A stretch of DNA of 64,000 bases from Prillingera fragicola (Eukaryota > Basidiomycota > Tremellomycetes > Trichosporonales > Trichosporonaceae): contig BEDY01000010.1 of assembly GCA_002335605.1 (NCBI GenBank), forward strand, positions 248,001 to 312,000. Direction: 5' to 3'. Within the stretch, counting starts at the first letter, position 1. The number at the start of each line of letters is the position of its first letter. The position numbers and the translations under genes were made by a program. A model generated the notes under the pieces. That model worked only from the letters and a program-made list of their open reading frames with translations, was not told where the DNA came from and ran no database searches. Positions 12,566-26,084 of the stretch are shown here, in pieces.

Positions 12566-12851
12566 TGTGCAGTGTTGTTGATAGAATATGAGTACAAGTG
12601 AACAAGTGCATGGTGGTGAATCTGGGGTTTCAAAACCGGGGTAGCGCGTGTCAGTGGCGTCGCACGTGGCTGGGTGGGTGGACTCGTCTCGGCAACTTGT
12701 TCAACAGCACTCTATGCAGCAGCAAAAATCAACCATGCATATCATCATTCTACGACGACACATCTAGCTCACAACTCTAAGATGCCTCTGAACTCTCCTC
12801 CCTCTCTGCAGCTTCTCCGTTTGCACCTCCACGACCAGCGCCACACACACA

Positions 12852-15800
12852 CTACCTCTTCTCCTTGACAAACACCTCGAGCACGACATAGCTGAGCGAG
12901 AGGAACGTCCCGAACACGACGACAAGCAGGAGCGTGTCGGGTTTCCAGAACGCCTGGGCGTGGAATCCAAAGGACGAGAGGACTGGCTGTCAGCGACAAC
13001 AATAGTGTTGCAACTCACTGGTAGCGCTAGGCACCTGAATGTCCAAGCCAAACTTGTGTTCAATGAGCTGCAAGTATCGCAGTTCGTTGACCAGCAGCGC
13101 CTCGTAGGCTGCGTGGAAGAAGGAGAGGGTCTGCATCCACTTGAGGCCGAACGGCACGCGGTCATAGTTCATCAGGAGGCCGGCGAACAGGAGGCTGGGA
13201 TCGTTAGCGTTACATCAGAAAGGGATACGTACTTGTAGAGCATGACGAGCGAGCCGAGGAGGTTGGCCACGCCCTGGTCTGGCACCGAGACAGAGAGGAA
13301 GAGCACGATACTCGCCGCGGCGAGGTTGAACAAGACTAGAATCATGATGAATTTCCAGAAACTCGACATTTCCGGGTTGAGGCCCGCAAGACCATACACG
13401 ATCGAGCCCAGGACAAATGGCGGGATGACGCGCAGCGGCACAATGTCAAAGAGGACCTTGGAGAGGAAATAAGCGCCGGGGGCATAGTATGCGTTTGCGC
13501 GCTCGCGCATGAAAAGCATACGCTCGTTGGCAAAGATGCCCATGGACGAGAGGGTCGAGAAGCCAAATAGCGACAAGATGAACAGGAACAGACCCAAACG
13601 GTTCTGGAAGCCCGGGATGTCGTTGGTCACCTGGTAGAAGAAAAAGCCGCAGAGCAGCGCCACGACGACGGCCACGAGGTAGTGAGCCGACATGAGCATG
13701 GGGTTGCGATACAGGTTCTTGAACGCGCGGCCAGAAAGAAGCACAAATTGAGTACCGAACGACGCCTGGTTGTAGCCCCGCATGACACCGAGTTGCTCGC
13801 CGACGTCGCGTTGACCGTCTGCCGTCTCGCCAGACTCGATACGTGCTATTTCAGCTTCGACAATCTTGGCGCCGTCAGACGCGCGGCAGGCGAGGACCAG
13901 CGACGCGAGGGCCTCGGGGACCGTGTTGTCGTTCTTGGGCGTCGATGTGCCAGAAGCAGAGAACGCGCCAAGGACGCGAGCAGCCTTGGCCTGAATACCC
14001 GTGCTGCCGTTCGCGCCGTTCTCCTCGGCTGCGTCAGTAAACTCGTCACCAGCGGCGGCAGGGGTGCGCGAGCGCGCAGCAAAGCCTGTCTCGGGGTCGG
14101 TCGAGGTTGTCCCGCTGCCACCGGGTCGCGAGGGCGTCGCAGCGTCACTGCCCATCTTGCGGTGATCTCCGGCAGCCTCGACAGTGAGGTCAATGACATA
14201 GTCGGCAATGTTGTAGCCTGCGGGGCATGGGTGGCCGATATCCTCAAAGTGGGACTGGGCCTTGTCTGCCTCGCCAGAGTACACGAGCTGGCCCTTTGCG
14301 AGTACGAGCAAACGGTCAAAGAGCGCCACAATGTTGGACTGGGGCTGGTGGATGGTGAAAATAACGGTACGCTTGTACTGGCGTGCCAGGGTCGTGAGGG
14401 CGTCAATGACATTGTAGGCGTTGTACGAGTCGAGGCCAGAAGTGGGCTCGTCAAGGAACAGAATAGAGGGGCCAGTGACGAGCTCACAGGCAATGGAGAC
14501 ACGGCGCTTCTCGCCGCCTGAGATGGAGCGCTTGCCGCTCTCGCCGATACGCGAGTCCTTGATGCCGAGAATGCCGAGCTCGCTCATCGTCTCAAGGGTG
14601 CGGTACACCTTGGCCTCGTACGACATTTCGCGTGGGAGACGGAGAAGAGCCGAGAAGAGAACAGTCTCGTAAACGGTAAGGGTAGGGAGCAGAGTGTCCT
14701 CCTGATCAACATAGCCGACGACGCGGCGGAACGTGTTGGGGTCGAGTTCACGGCCATTGACGTACATCTCACCAGTGACCTTGCCAGTCTTGGACTTGCG
14801 CGCAAGGATATCCAAAAGCGTAGACTTGCCGGCACCCGACGCACCCATGATGGCCAGAACCTCTCCGGGGCGCACAGTACCAGTGACATGCGAGAGAATC
14901 GACTTTCCGTTGTCGAGGGTGTACGACATGTTGGAAAAGTGGAGCGTGGCAGGGACGTGGTCGGACATGAGCTTGGCGGCTTCGTCCTCGGGGAGCTTGA
15001 TTCCTGCAAAATCGTCGTCACGGCGTGTACGGTTCATGTACCAAAACACTCATCGTCAGCTACGTCCCGAACAAGGCGACTTACGCAGACCAGCTCCGAT
15101 CAGCATTGCCACTGAGAGCGCGACACTAAGCGCAATCATCCGCGCGTGGCTGCTAGGCGGCATGGGGCTGTATCCAGGGACCTGAGTGTAGTGCAGGCAC
15201 TCGCCCGAGTCGCAGTCGAGAGTGATCGACTTGTCACCAAAGATGTCGTTGATCAGCTGGTTCATCGCAGGCTCTTCGAACGAGCACCCACGGCCAGAGA
15301 CACAGTTGAAGCTACCGGGGCCTTTGACCTCCTCATCGAGAAAGTCGTCAATGTCTGCTTATCAGTCTACGTCCAGCGCTCATTACGAAGTGGGCTCACT
15401 AACACTGCCGTTCTCTCCACAGAGGAAGCGGCCAGGTACACATGCGCAGTTCATCTTCTCGCAGGTGTAGTGCGTCTCGTTGCCGTCTGCACCCTGCATG
15501 GCGTTCCACGAGCACTCTTCGAGCTTGCAGTAGAACGACTCGATGCGGTCGACCCAGAACTGAAAGTTGCACACGCCCTTCTCCTGCTCGATGGGGTCGT
15601 CGACATCGCCAGAACCAAACAATCCCAGTCCAAGCCCAAGACCGCTGTAGTCGGTCTTGTTAGAGCTAGGTCCACCTGCAGAACAAGAAAACGTAACCTG
15701 AGGAGGCTTGTTGTCCGGAATAGTGTCGATAATCTTTCGGTTGGTCACGTCACACATCTGGAAGTTTGTCTCGACCGCCAAGCCGCCCTTGTAGCATACC

Positions 15801-16508
15801 ATTGGGATCTCATCGTCCTCATCGGGTGGCATGGGAGTGCCGTCGATCGGATTCCGAAGCTGGAAGCCGGCACACGACTGATCGTTCATGCACACTTCGC
15901 GTCAGCCAATCTTCCCCGACGCTAATGGCCTACCGTTGCAGTTGATACCGCCCCACCCGTCCTTGCAATTGCACAGCTCCTTGTCCGGACGGGGGTATCG
16001 CTTGTCGCCATCACTAAGTGCGCCACAGACTACAAGTCAGCGATGTCCCCCTCTCAAAAAAAGCCGCAAACTCACGCGGGGTCAAGCAGTCCTGCCCACC
16101 AAAGCCTGGGGGACACTTGCACTGTCCGTCAAACTCATTGCATTCTCCAAACTGCCCGCAGCTGAAGGCCGGAAGCTTGCAGTTGAAGCATGGCGGGCAG
16201 TCTTTGGGTACATCGGGCTTGCGCGGGATCTAGCCATGTCAGTAGGTCACAAGGAAGACGCGTACGTGCGCGCGGCAGCCGCCAACGGCGACTTGCCGAA
16301 CGCCAAGCACATAGTGATATACAGTGACGAGACTCACTGTTAGATTGGTGGGTACCTGGGACTGGCCGAATGCAGAAGGGTTACGCAGTTGAAGGAGCTC
16401 GTCGCTGGGCACAGTGTTGCGTTTCGCAATGGCACCATACCCGTGCTGTTGCGTGGTCGCGCCTAGAGCTGCCGTGGCTGCGAGGAGCAGGGCAATAGGG
16501 TGCCGCAT
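12852..16508 (-). CDS. ABCG transporter with Cys-rich luminal domain (ADP1-like)
   Basis: Eight exons on the minus strand (16508-16338, 16229-16076, 16029-15934, 15894-15406, 15354-15085, 15048-13233, 13194-13019, 12982-12852) give about 1,100 residues. A signal peptide (about 1-22) precedes a Cys-rich region (about 60-350) with EGF-like spacing such as [12 protein letters not shown] and [12 protein letters not shown]. One TM segment follows near 375-398. The nucleotide-binding domain has Walker [10 protein letters not shown] (about 462), the signature SGGEKRRVS and Walker [13 protein letters not shown] disordered insert of about 150 residues precedes the TM domain (about 830-1100). This NBD-before-TMD half-transporter with a large luminal N-terminus matches yeast Adp1 in order and length. 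Adp1-type substrates are unknown to me. The gene lies upstream of the MFS gene on the same strand. Confidence 0.9.
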
Positions 16509-16709
16509 CCTTGCGGCTGAGTGATGGCGTGAATGCGCTTGAGGTGCGCGAGTCAGCCTGTGTGTAGCGAAGAGAGTATTTGCTGTTGGCTAGATGGATG
16601 AATAGAGGGTGGCCAACAGAGATGGATGAACAGATGGCTCCAGTTGGGCAGGATGAATGATGACGCCACTCACCACACGCGGTCTCACCACGTGCTAATG
16701 TGGAGGGAG

Positions 16710-16715
16710 TATATA
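16710..16715 (-). promoter_or_regulatory. Possible TATA element upstream of ABCG gene
   Basis: TATATA lies about 200 nt upstream of the ABC transporter start at 16508. A CACGTG palindrome sits slightly further upstream, at about 16688. Both are simple motifs that could occur by chance; position is the only support. Confidence 0.35.
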
Positions 16716-18523
16716 GACTGCTTCTACAAGCAGCGTACCACCGTTGTGTGTACCGGCAATTGCTATGACCATCATTCACAGTCGTCGCAACGGTTTCAAT
16801 GGCACAAACAGTCTCATAGATATCCATACTTGGTACTCTTACGTATCATCAGAACAAATAGCTTTAAAAGTAGCAGCATAGGCTTGCCACATAGACGTAG
16901 CAGCTACAAACAGTGTTTCCAGCAAAGGCGCCCTACTCAGGCACCACTCTTCCATTCAGGGTCGGCAGCGCACAAGACCCAAAGGCAGGAGATCCACAAT
17001 TCTGGTACTGTTTCAGGGCGCAATTTATTTGCCACTCACTGTGTACGATGCACACCTATGAGCCAACCCGCATTCTTCCCTCCCACATTGTCATTGCAAC
17101 CCCAACCAGAGGGGCTTATGTTTGCACACGGGTGTCATTGACCCGGTTCTGAGTACGACTCATTTCCAGCAACGCGACAGCAACATTGCTCCCCCTAGCG
17201 ACCGCTAGCACTATCCCCAGATCTGAAAACACGGCTCGCTCCTCGCTTCCCCCTCCTTGTCATCCCCACAAAATCCCTTTCACGCGTAGCAACGACGAGA
17301 GCTTGAACTTGTTGTAATGAACTCGACTGTCGCATTTCAACCGGCCAGTGCCCAGATTAGGCTCGGATTGCGAACAACTCTAAACTGTCATTCACAGCCG
17401 GGCCCGAGCCGAACCGACATTGCTGTGCGGTGTTCGGGAGCTTGCATTCCTGCTGGAGCTACGTGCCTCCCAGGTGTGCATTCGGGGGCGAAGGCAGTAG
17501 CGAGGCGAGATTCCTGATGAGAGGTCGTCGTTGGATGCGACATGTGACGTGTTTGTGGCCCCAGTGGCCCCCATATTGGGTTGGCGCAAAAGGTTAAGGT
17601 GCTGACGTTTGATGTAGCGGCAACGTTGCTCGGCAACTGACGGGCTGAAGATTATGCGCGTTCCTGCTGTGAACTAACTGTGTATATGTATGCATGCCGT
17701 TCTATGTCCTTGGGGAAGGTAGGGGGCAGGTGGAGAGCATAAGGATGACGCTTGGTTTGGTGGCGGGCATGTTACGTATGGTCTCGTGCATGTCACATAA
17801 GACGCTTAAAGCGTGTGATATCGTAAGTGCGTAAAGTGTGCTCGTCTAGATGGCATGTTACGAAACGTATCTTAGCGCCGGCTAACGAGCGTAGGACATG
17901 CCTCGATGCCGTATGTGCGTGGCAGTGGTCAGTGGCCCCTGTTCTTGCGCGGCATGATCAAGCAATGTCTTTAGAAACGATGTTGGTGAGAGGGACGAAC
18001 AGAAGTACAGAAGGCCAGTGGCCAGTGGACATGAGTAGCGCAAGTCTCGGACTGTCAGGTGTGGTGAGTCACCACATAGACTAGGTCACCTCATAGCTCT
18101 CAAAGGGTAAACACACTAAGCTTGGGCTCGCGAGCAGCACACTGCACACAACGATCAAGAACCGTGACATTCACATTTAGGGCGCGTCTTCAAGTCTCCA
18201 AGTCTCTTGTTTGATGGCCGCCTGCAGGCCTGCATGCCCAGGGACGCAGCTAAAGGTCCTTTGGTCCATGGTCCACGTTCGGCCTGGCTGACGAAACCCA
18301 ATGAAGCATGCTACTCTGTTGAGCTAAAGACGGAGGTCCAGGCGACACAGGTCTAAGCATAGGACCCTCGAATGTAATGCAAGGCATGCCCATGCCTCGA
18401 TATCCGCTCGTTCAACTGTCCACCCCGCGATCGAGGCACAGTCCTCTCCGGAAATCTACTTACTGTACTTTCCTACACCCTCGTTTAGTGAAAGCCTCAT
18501 GGTGAGTCACGCTCACCTGCCAC

Positions 18524-18548
18524 AAGATCTGAGATCAGATCAGATCTT
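18524..18548. repeat. Short perfect inverted repeat
   Basis: Arms AAGATCTGA (18524-18532) and TCAGATCTT (18540-18548) pair perfectly around a 7-nt spacer. This sits in the gene-poor island, where it has no evident role. A site of this size can occur by chance. Confidence 0.6.
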
Positions 18549-21500
18549 CTCGCACATCGTCCTCCCCAACGCTCTGACATGTTTTAGATACAAACTCACG
18601 CGGCACTTGCCTCGCGTAGCGCACATGTGCGTGGCGCTGCCACGGATCGGATCTCAAGCCAGAGTCTGCCCCGCAGTCATTGATGGTTGTTGCGGCAACT
18701 CAATCGTGTCTTTGCGGCTAGGGTACGGCGGTGCCCCCTGTTCCAAGGCACTAGCGAGATCTAACGAAGAGAGATCGCGTCGCAAGAGGGATCAAAGGCT
18801 TGCGCGCCTCTAGCGGTGGCGTGTTCAGGCGGATGTTTCACCTCATTGTTCCAGGAGTGGTGCAACCTGGTGTGTGAGCATAAAAATAGGTCAATTTAGG
18901 TTTCTTGAGCCAGACCCAGTCTCGACTTGCGAGACGTTGTCAATTGGAGATCTGTAGGAGCTGGTCTTGATGTTCAGGAAGATGTCGGTATTCAAAGCAA
19001 GGGTGGCGGTGTGGATGTTTTACCAGTGCCTTTCACGTTGTTGTTCCGAGACACCAACGACTGTCACCTCTCATTCAGTTCAGATGAATCGTTTCGTCGT
19101 TTGGGCTTCTGGCTCAGGAACCTAGGTCTGAAAAACACGAGGTATGTGGCGGATCAATGGCTGAGAGGTTTGAGCGCATACAGTGACTAGATCTCTTGAA
19201 CCAGTAGCGGGGTTTGACGTTGGATGAGGTGTCGAGTCTGGATCGGGTGCCACCTTGAATGGCGATGCAGGGAAAGCAGGCTATGCATTGATGAGTATGT
19301 AGCTAGTACGCTCAGTATGCATAGACACTTGTGCGCGTGTGAACACGTCACTGATAAGCGATACATGGTGCGTGGTTGCCGAGGTTAGTATCGTTGTCAA
19401 ACGGGCGAAAAATAATGTTCCAATTAATTCTTGACATTGCTCTTCTTGTGGCCAGGCTTTCCTTGCATGTTTCTGATTTGTTAGGCTAGTCGGTATTCTG
19501 CTAGCGGTCACAGGGGCAGCAGTAACTCCAGTACTACGGTGAGTCATGCTTAGTGACAGAAAAGCCGGTCGCTTGGGCCAATACATGACCGCCAGTTCCG
19601 CTAGGGCCACTTCCTGGTAATGTTCTCGGCCCTTCACTAGACTGCAGCCTGCAGTTTCACTGATAATCCCACTGACAGGCGATTGAATATCATCCCGCAA
19701 TGCCTGCCTTGACCGTCACTGACTTGCGTACACATATGCAAGCAAGAATCCCAAGAAGCGGTCCCCCCAATGTCAGGTCCCAGGCCCAACTCACCACTGT
19801 GTGCCGGGGAGTGAAGGCACCTCATGCCTGCACCCAACGTACGTCTACCACCAATGTTTCGTCTCGTTTCAGCAGCGATATACGCACTGAGAGTGACGGA
19901 AACGGGAGCACACAACTAGTCCAGTTACTGGAACTGGGACCTGTGGCGATGCACTTCTCGTTTCACGCATGAACCGAGGAATCAAGACGGTACCTGCGAG
20001 TCACACTCGCTACTGCTGTGTGTCGTCTCGTCGACCCGACTTGCGCTCGAACATCCTTGCCACCTCGTTGGAAATGCCGCCACAGTCCACATTCTCATCG
20101 CCAACGAGCAACCTAACAAGTGCCAACATCAGCAGCCACTCCCGCCGCCACCATCAATCAGCTGAACAAGGTGCTCCGCAAACCTCCCTTTTCGGAACAG
20201 GAAGCCTTTCCGCACAGTTCGAGATCTACATGTCCAGGTCCGGCATTTCAGGCATTCCGTTTCCAGGATCTACCATCCCTATGGCAATCGGAGCCACTGG
20301 AGGCTTTGTTGATGTTGCACTGCCATCGGGTGTGGTACACCTGACCGGCATGCGTTCAGTGGCGCCTAGTGGCGCAGCAACGGCAACGGATGCCCGGCAC
20401 AGCTCGTCGTACACTGATGGGATCGCTGGCAATGCTATCCAGTGCAAGTGACCCTAGTTCCCCCATCTCAGCGGCGGGCACGTGCAAGCTCGCCCTCGTC
20501 CAGGGAGGTAGGCGTAGCTTTAGGTCGCCGGACAACGACGCCAGGACGCGGGAGCGGGGAGGCTGTTTGTGAATTTTCAAAGAGGCAGGGCCGCAAGTGG
20601 CGTTTCTAGCTCGACGTGGTAGTTGCTGTTTCCACTGCTCTTGCTGAGCAGCGTGCGGGGAAGACAGCGGCCCAGGAACTCCGATGCAGATGTCATTGTC
20701 AGAGTTGAGTAGAACGCCCAGGTACACTCCAATGCGGAACACCTCATAGTTAGCCTTTGTCGAAAAGAACACTCGGCGGTCTCGGGACGAGCAACCAGGG
20801 GCTAAAAAGATGACCGTGACCACCGTGGTAGACCTGCAGATCAGGATCGTTGCTAGCTTGGACTGGTAACTGATGTGCAGAGTGTAGCAACGATCACGAT
20901 CATGATACCAGCAACGTGCCTCCACACACTACACGCGCGGCAACTGTTCCCAATATCGTCACAGCTCGTTCCAGACACAGACTCCGGGACGTCGTGGGAG
21001 AGTTGGCAATGTGCATCCATAGAAGTCGGGAGGGCGTGGGAGATCTAGTGAAAGGCCCAGAAAAGCGGGTGCCGTCGTGAGAGACCTAACGTGATGTGAA
21101 GCAACTGTCGTCGTTGCTGCCGCCGTTCGTGGGAGACTTGTGTAATTCGCGGAAACGCTTGCCATAACGTCAACAACCCCCTTGTGCAACATGTTGTCCC
21201 ATTGGTGACCATGATCGCGCGCCACGTCTTCACTGATTGACGTGGCGTCGCGGCTACTCTGTAACAACAAGCCCCACACCCTCATCCGCTGTTGCAAAGC
21301 TCTGTACTCGACGCGCCTGCCACTGCCCATCCCGTTGGTCGCTCAGAAACACTCACAGTCCCCGAAGCGAGTAGCAGATGCCGCGGACGGGCACTTTGTG
21401 GTGTTTTGAGTGCATTCTCTCGTCGTTCGACAGGTTGTGGGCAGCCTGGAATAGGCCATTGCGACGAGGGGGCATCTATTCGTGACGGACGGCCACTTCA

Positions 21501-24016
21501 CGGGCACTCTGCAACGACGCATGCAGGCTGGCGACTGCCACGTATATGTTTCCGAACTACTGAAGAGATTCGACGTCTACAGAACAATGGATAGAGACCC
21601 GGGCAGGGATGTTTGACCCCAGGCACTCCCACATTGGACGGGCTGCGGACGACCCACATGCTCGGGACCCGAATGCATACCAACTGCCGCTGTCTGGTAA
21701 GGTGCAGCCTACGCTGGTGGTTACTGCCGCGTACAACGCAGTCGTGAGTTGCACCCAGGGAAGGTAGCTAGGCGCGGGCCCGCCCCGGTGGCGGCTGGTA
21801 GGCCACCTGTCCGTCGGGCGGATTGCAGTGCAGCCATTGTTTTTAAGCGTCGACGAACAAGGTTCCTTGGAACAAAAGAACAGTAACTGCGCAAAGGTTA
21901 TGCTTGCCTCCGAGTGAAAAAATCATAACGCGACGGACGGACAAGGACGGCCGGGACTAACAACTGGCCAGGCGGAGTAACGTTGGCTCGCCCGAACTGA
22001 CTGGGTGGACCGCATTCACCGCGGACTTCACGTCGTCGTGCGACCACTAACTCTCCGTGGCCTGGAATCACTGACTGCGGACGACGCTCATCGTGGAGTG
22101 GGAACCATGACGAAGCCGCAGCACTTGGCATGCCGATACCAGGTCCATACCCCGCCACGCACTCTACTCATAAACCTAACATACCTCGTTCGTGTCAAAC
22201 TCGATAGAGTTCTGAAGCAAGCTGTTCGATGGATTCCTGTCCGCTGAGAGCATAACCACTGGGCAGGAACCCTCACACGAGCAACCCCATTCCTTGACAC
22301 GCCGTGAGAGTTTGTGCTGTGGTCTGTGACTTGTCACCTACGCAACGTTTCAGAGCTGCGGCACAGTCAGTTCCTAGGTGACCACGACTGCCCGACCTAT
22401 GTGACGAGGAACAGCTTCTATTCCTCCGTCTGTTCTTTGTCAATAGCGTCTAGTGCCATTAATACGCGAAACGCACGTAGCGTGGCAGGGGATTGCCGTG
22501 CCTCGACCTGTTGCACGACGTAGGCCATAATTGGAAGGTTAAGGGCCAAGAGATACGTTGTGCCAATGTCCACGCAGCTCGTCGCCACCCCAGGCAAGCG
22601 AGTACGTTGTACAGGAATGCACAAGAAATCATCGTTGTGGCCAGACGCAGCGGCGGACACTCACTTGACAACCCCCGGCCCCCGGTGCCTGTAACAAGCA
22701 ACCTTCGTTGGCAGCATTGCGTTGTTGCAGGTCGTTTCAATTGCTTGCACCAATGAGTGGTTCGTGTTTGGTGCTGACCGACGAGCAAGGTGTTACGTAG
22801 AGTGTCCGGCGGACAAGATCCCGCTACCGCACATTGAACGCTCACTGTGCCACTCCACTTTCGGCATCTTCGAAACTGCCCGTCTGTTAGTCGCCCATGT
22901 ATCGCTCGACGTCAGGTGACGGCTACTAGAATTAACATTAAGCTTGGCCAGCATTAGCAAAATGCTGCAGAGGACAGAGGAGGCACCGCTCGAAACGATG
23001 TTGCGGCATTCTTCTCCTCGTTGCTCTAGGGTATTCTGTAACTCGGTCTTGCTTCACAGTTAGAGTACCGACAGAAGAATCTTATTTGCCACTCGCACTC
23101 GCGCCACTCGCACCAGCCGAACAGTAACGTCGTCGAGGTTTGGGGTGCCCACAATGTGTGGAGCATGACCGCATTAGGCAGCTGTAGAGACGTGGGGGAT
23201 CGACCTCTTTTAGCAGCCAAGATCTACATACCCAACGCCACTTGCAAGGCACTTGTCACCCGCCGTCCAGACGTGCACAAACTAACCTTAGAACAACAAA
23301 CTGACCCTATTACCAGTCGTGGCGTCCAATGCAAAGGCAGCGAGCAGCAGCGTGCATGCGTCATTGGCTGGGCTAGAGCATTGCTTCCGAAGCTGTGGGA
23401 CCTCGAACAAGGTGCTCGACAGCGTAGCTTGTCCCGATGCCGGCATGCAGGGTTGGCAATGCTCGACATCCCTGGCACGATCGACAGCAACCGGGGTAGG
23501 TGCTGTAAGGACTCGCTCATCCACCCCTAGGCTCTTGACCGCGTTTGGCTCGTGTGCTCACTTGCCGCGGCTTGTTTGGTCGATAGTACTACAACGTAAG
23601 GTTGCTCTAGGGGCCACGATTGTGTGGCGGACTAGTCAACCACTTACGCCACTCAGTCTGCCATTGCTCGTGGATCACAAACCCGAACAGGGTGGACAAG
23701 ACGGGATAGCACTCCCTTGGATTCTGGAAGCGTAGTGGCGGGCAGCAACAAGGTTCCTAGAGTTGAGCTAAACAGAAAACGAGTGCTTTTCCATTGGATT
23801 ACCGCGTGGCTGCGCCTCAGGTGTCCATGTTCATGAAGCAGATGGCAGTCACTCAATGTGGCTGCGTGACAGGCTCTGCACAGGATACTCAATGTTCATC
23901 AGGTAGTCGACCCCCTTGGCCAAGTATAGCGTTGCTCGGCGCCGCACCAATAGGACACGCTGGCGGCGTCGACGCGGTCTGTATCCAACGACGCGGTCTG
24001 GCTACAACCTTGCGCA

Positions 24017-24826
24017 ATGGCGGGTACTGAGTGTGCCAAGTGGCGAGGTGGCGCGCCACTGCCGACATGCAATCCACATGAATGTTTAGTAAAGCAGTTT
24101 TGGGACGACGCGTTGCATGCTTCATCTGCAGGGGCCACTACGGCATCTTGTTGCGTTGGCAGTATCAGTTCCACTCGCGGCGACGTTCTAGACACTCTGC
24201 GTGCCGTCCCGGCTGCTGATACGTCGGGAACGATGGGAGCAACGACGGAAGTGTGCCAGGGGTGCGCGGAAGGGGACTTTTTTTGGGTGGACACTGCTGG
24301 GATTACAGCATGGCCACACCTCCGGCTACACATTCGGCAAGTGGGCGGTGATCCGACCCAAGCTGCTGGGCATGCTGGGCATCCTGGGCACTGCGTTTCA
24401 GGGGCCAACGATGCAAGGAAATCGAGCTGGTGCCCAAGATTAAACTCGGACGCCACCTACAGACGCCAGGTGGCGCGGCATGAAGCAGTGGCGGAGGCGT
24501 TGGTCTCAGCCGCACCATCACTAGATCGCTTGCTGTGAGCGCACCGTGACCGTGATTTGTTGGCCGAGGCCGATCTGACAGCCGTGGCCACCACATTGGC
24601 ATGCATGAATCCTTGGGGGTTAGGGCTGGTGCGGCTACCTGCGGCCAATGAGCCAAATGCAGACAGCAACGAGATCACAGCATGGAATGGCCAAGACACA
24701 CCCATCTGTGATCTGTGGAGCGGGTTGCCGAACCCAAGGACGTTCCTGCTGCGTCCAGCGTGGACCAATGTCCGGCCGCGTTCCTTGCCTTGCATCATCC
24801 TTTCTCTAAGCGAACGCTGCCAGTAA
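24017..24826 (+). pseudogene. Possible decayed coding frame, unidentified
   Basis: One reading frame stays open for 173 codons (24017-24535), is interrupted by a single TGA at 24536, and is then open for another 95 codons to a TAA ending at 24826. The translation includes a Cys-containing middle section and AHRDRDLLAEADLTAV just after the stop. I recognise no domain. In sequence of about 55% G+C, 270 codons with a single stop is unusual but not impossible, and the opposite strand is also fairly open. It may be a relic of a transposable element or gene. Called only tentatively. Confidence 0.2.
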
Positions 24827-26084
24827 TAGTGGGCATCCCAGCTGGCTCCCACTCCAACAACCTAACTCGGCTCGGTCCAAGCCTATTCCATCTCCCCAAC
24901 GACCAAAATCGGCTTACGGATGGGTGGGGGCTTGGGTTGGCGCGGGTGAAACGCGTGCATGTGGTGCAGGATCATGCAGGATCGAATGCCACGTCTGGGG
25001 TATGGGACAGGGCCCGACCCTGGCGGACTGACGGGATCGTTGGAAATGGAGTATGCCAGGTGCAAGATTTACTAGGTTGTCATGGGGGAGAGTGGGAGCG
25101 GGGGGGAAGATGCTCCCCAGGGTCCGGACATCGAGCGTTGCTGTCGTCGCGCTGACAAGCCTCTGACCGCATTGGAGCCAGGGCACGCTACGTGACACGG
25201 TTTACAAGAAAAGTGATCAAACGGTGCCTAGAAGTCGATGGGGGTTGCATGCGCAATGAATTGGACATATGCATGCACGCAGCTCGCCACCGCTCCATGA
25301 CACGAGCGTTGATAGCCTTTTTTGTCTGATTCTTTGCCTTTTTTTTCCTGGCTCTTGGCCGCTGGGCTTTGCAAGCTTTACGGTAACCCTGAACCTGAGT
25401 TCTGCTGCCGCTCTTATTTTAACGCTCTACACGTCCAGGCTTTGGCCATTGGGGCAGAGGATGGACAGAGGACGCACGACTCCAGCGCGGGAAGAGACAC
25501 CCCTGAGGTCAATCTAGGCCTAGGAGGGTAAACGTAATCGCAAGAGTCTGTCTCCCCTAAGCCGCCCTTGACATCTCCCCCCGCGGTACCTACAGCAGCT
25601 TGGCGCAGAACCCATTGTCGTGGAGTCGGTCTCCTGCTGCGCCGCCGCTGCTCCTGCCCCGCCGCCATCACCGCCACCGCAGAGACAGACGCACAGTCAT
25701 CTAATACGGGCGGTTACAGTCAAAAATGCTCCTACATCTGTCTCGTCACTGCACCCGCCATCTCGCCTTCATCAAAACGTCTTGGGCATCTTCTTTTGCC
25801 TACCTCCTCCATTTATCGCCTTGTTCGTTCGTCTTTCTTGTTCATAGACTTGGTTTCTCGCTTCTACATTTCATTTAATAACGCCTGCGACCAAACGCAC
25901 GGCCACGACCAACCCTCGTCCAACAACCAGACGCGCGTGCGCTCTGAACCCTGTCCCCGCTTGCGGTCGGTCATTCTCCCACAGTCGCCTTCGAACCACA
26001 CCAACCGCATCCAACACCCCCTCCCCAACTCGCCACCACGGCACCCTTTCATTACCACCCACATCCCCACCCCCACGCTTTGTC

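Larger units (their letters stand above)
16509..26084. other. Gene-poor island of about 9.6 kb
   Basis: From the ABC transporter start to the kinase start I find no gene with recognisable domains, no tRNA and no long open frame; the largest is 185 codons. Sampled lines have roughly 52-55% G+C, against up to 70% in coding lines. No tandem array and no long terminal repeats were visible by eye. Possible explanations are eroded transposable elements, a centromere-type region, or a long regulatory and UTR region. The last 500 nt before 26085 are very C/T-rich and look like the kinase leader. A broken frame at 24017-24826 is listed separately. Confidence 0.6.

Noticed and set aside
19969..20451. 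160-codon frame in the gene-poor island considered as a retrotransposon remnant
   Set aside because: No protease, reverse transcriptase or integrase motif was visible in any frame nearby, so a transposon call is not supported.
24295..24307. 13-mer GCTGGGATTACAG identical to part of the primate Alu consensus
   Set aside because: The flanking bases do not follow Alu, and a 13-base match can occur by chance; not evidence of contamination.
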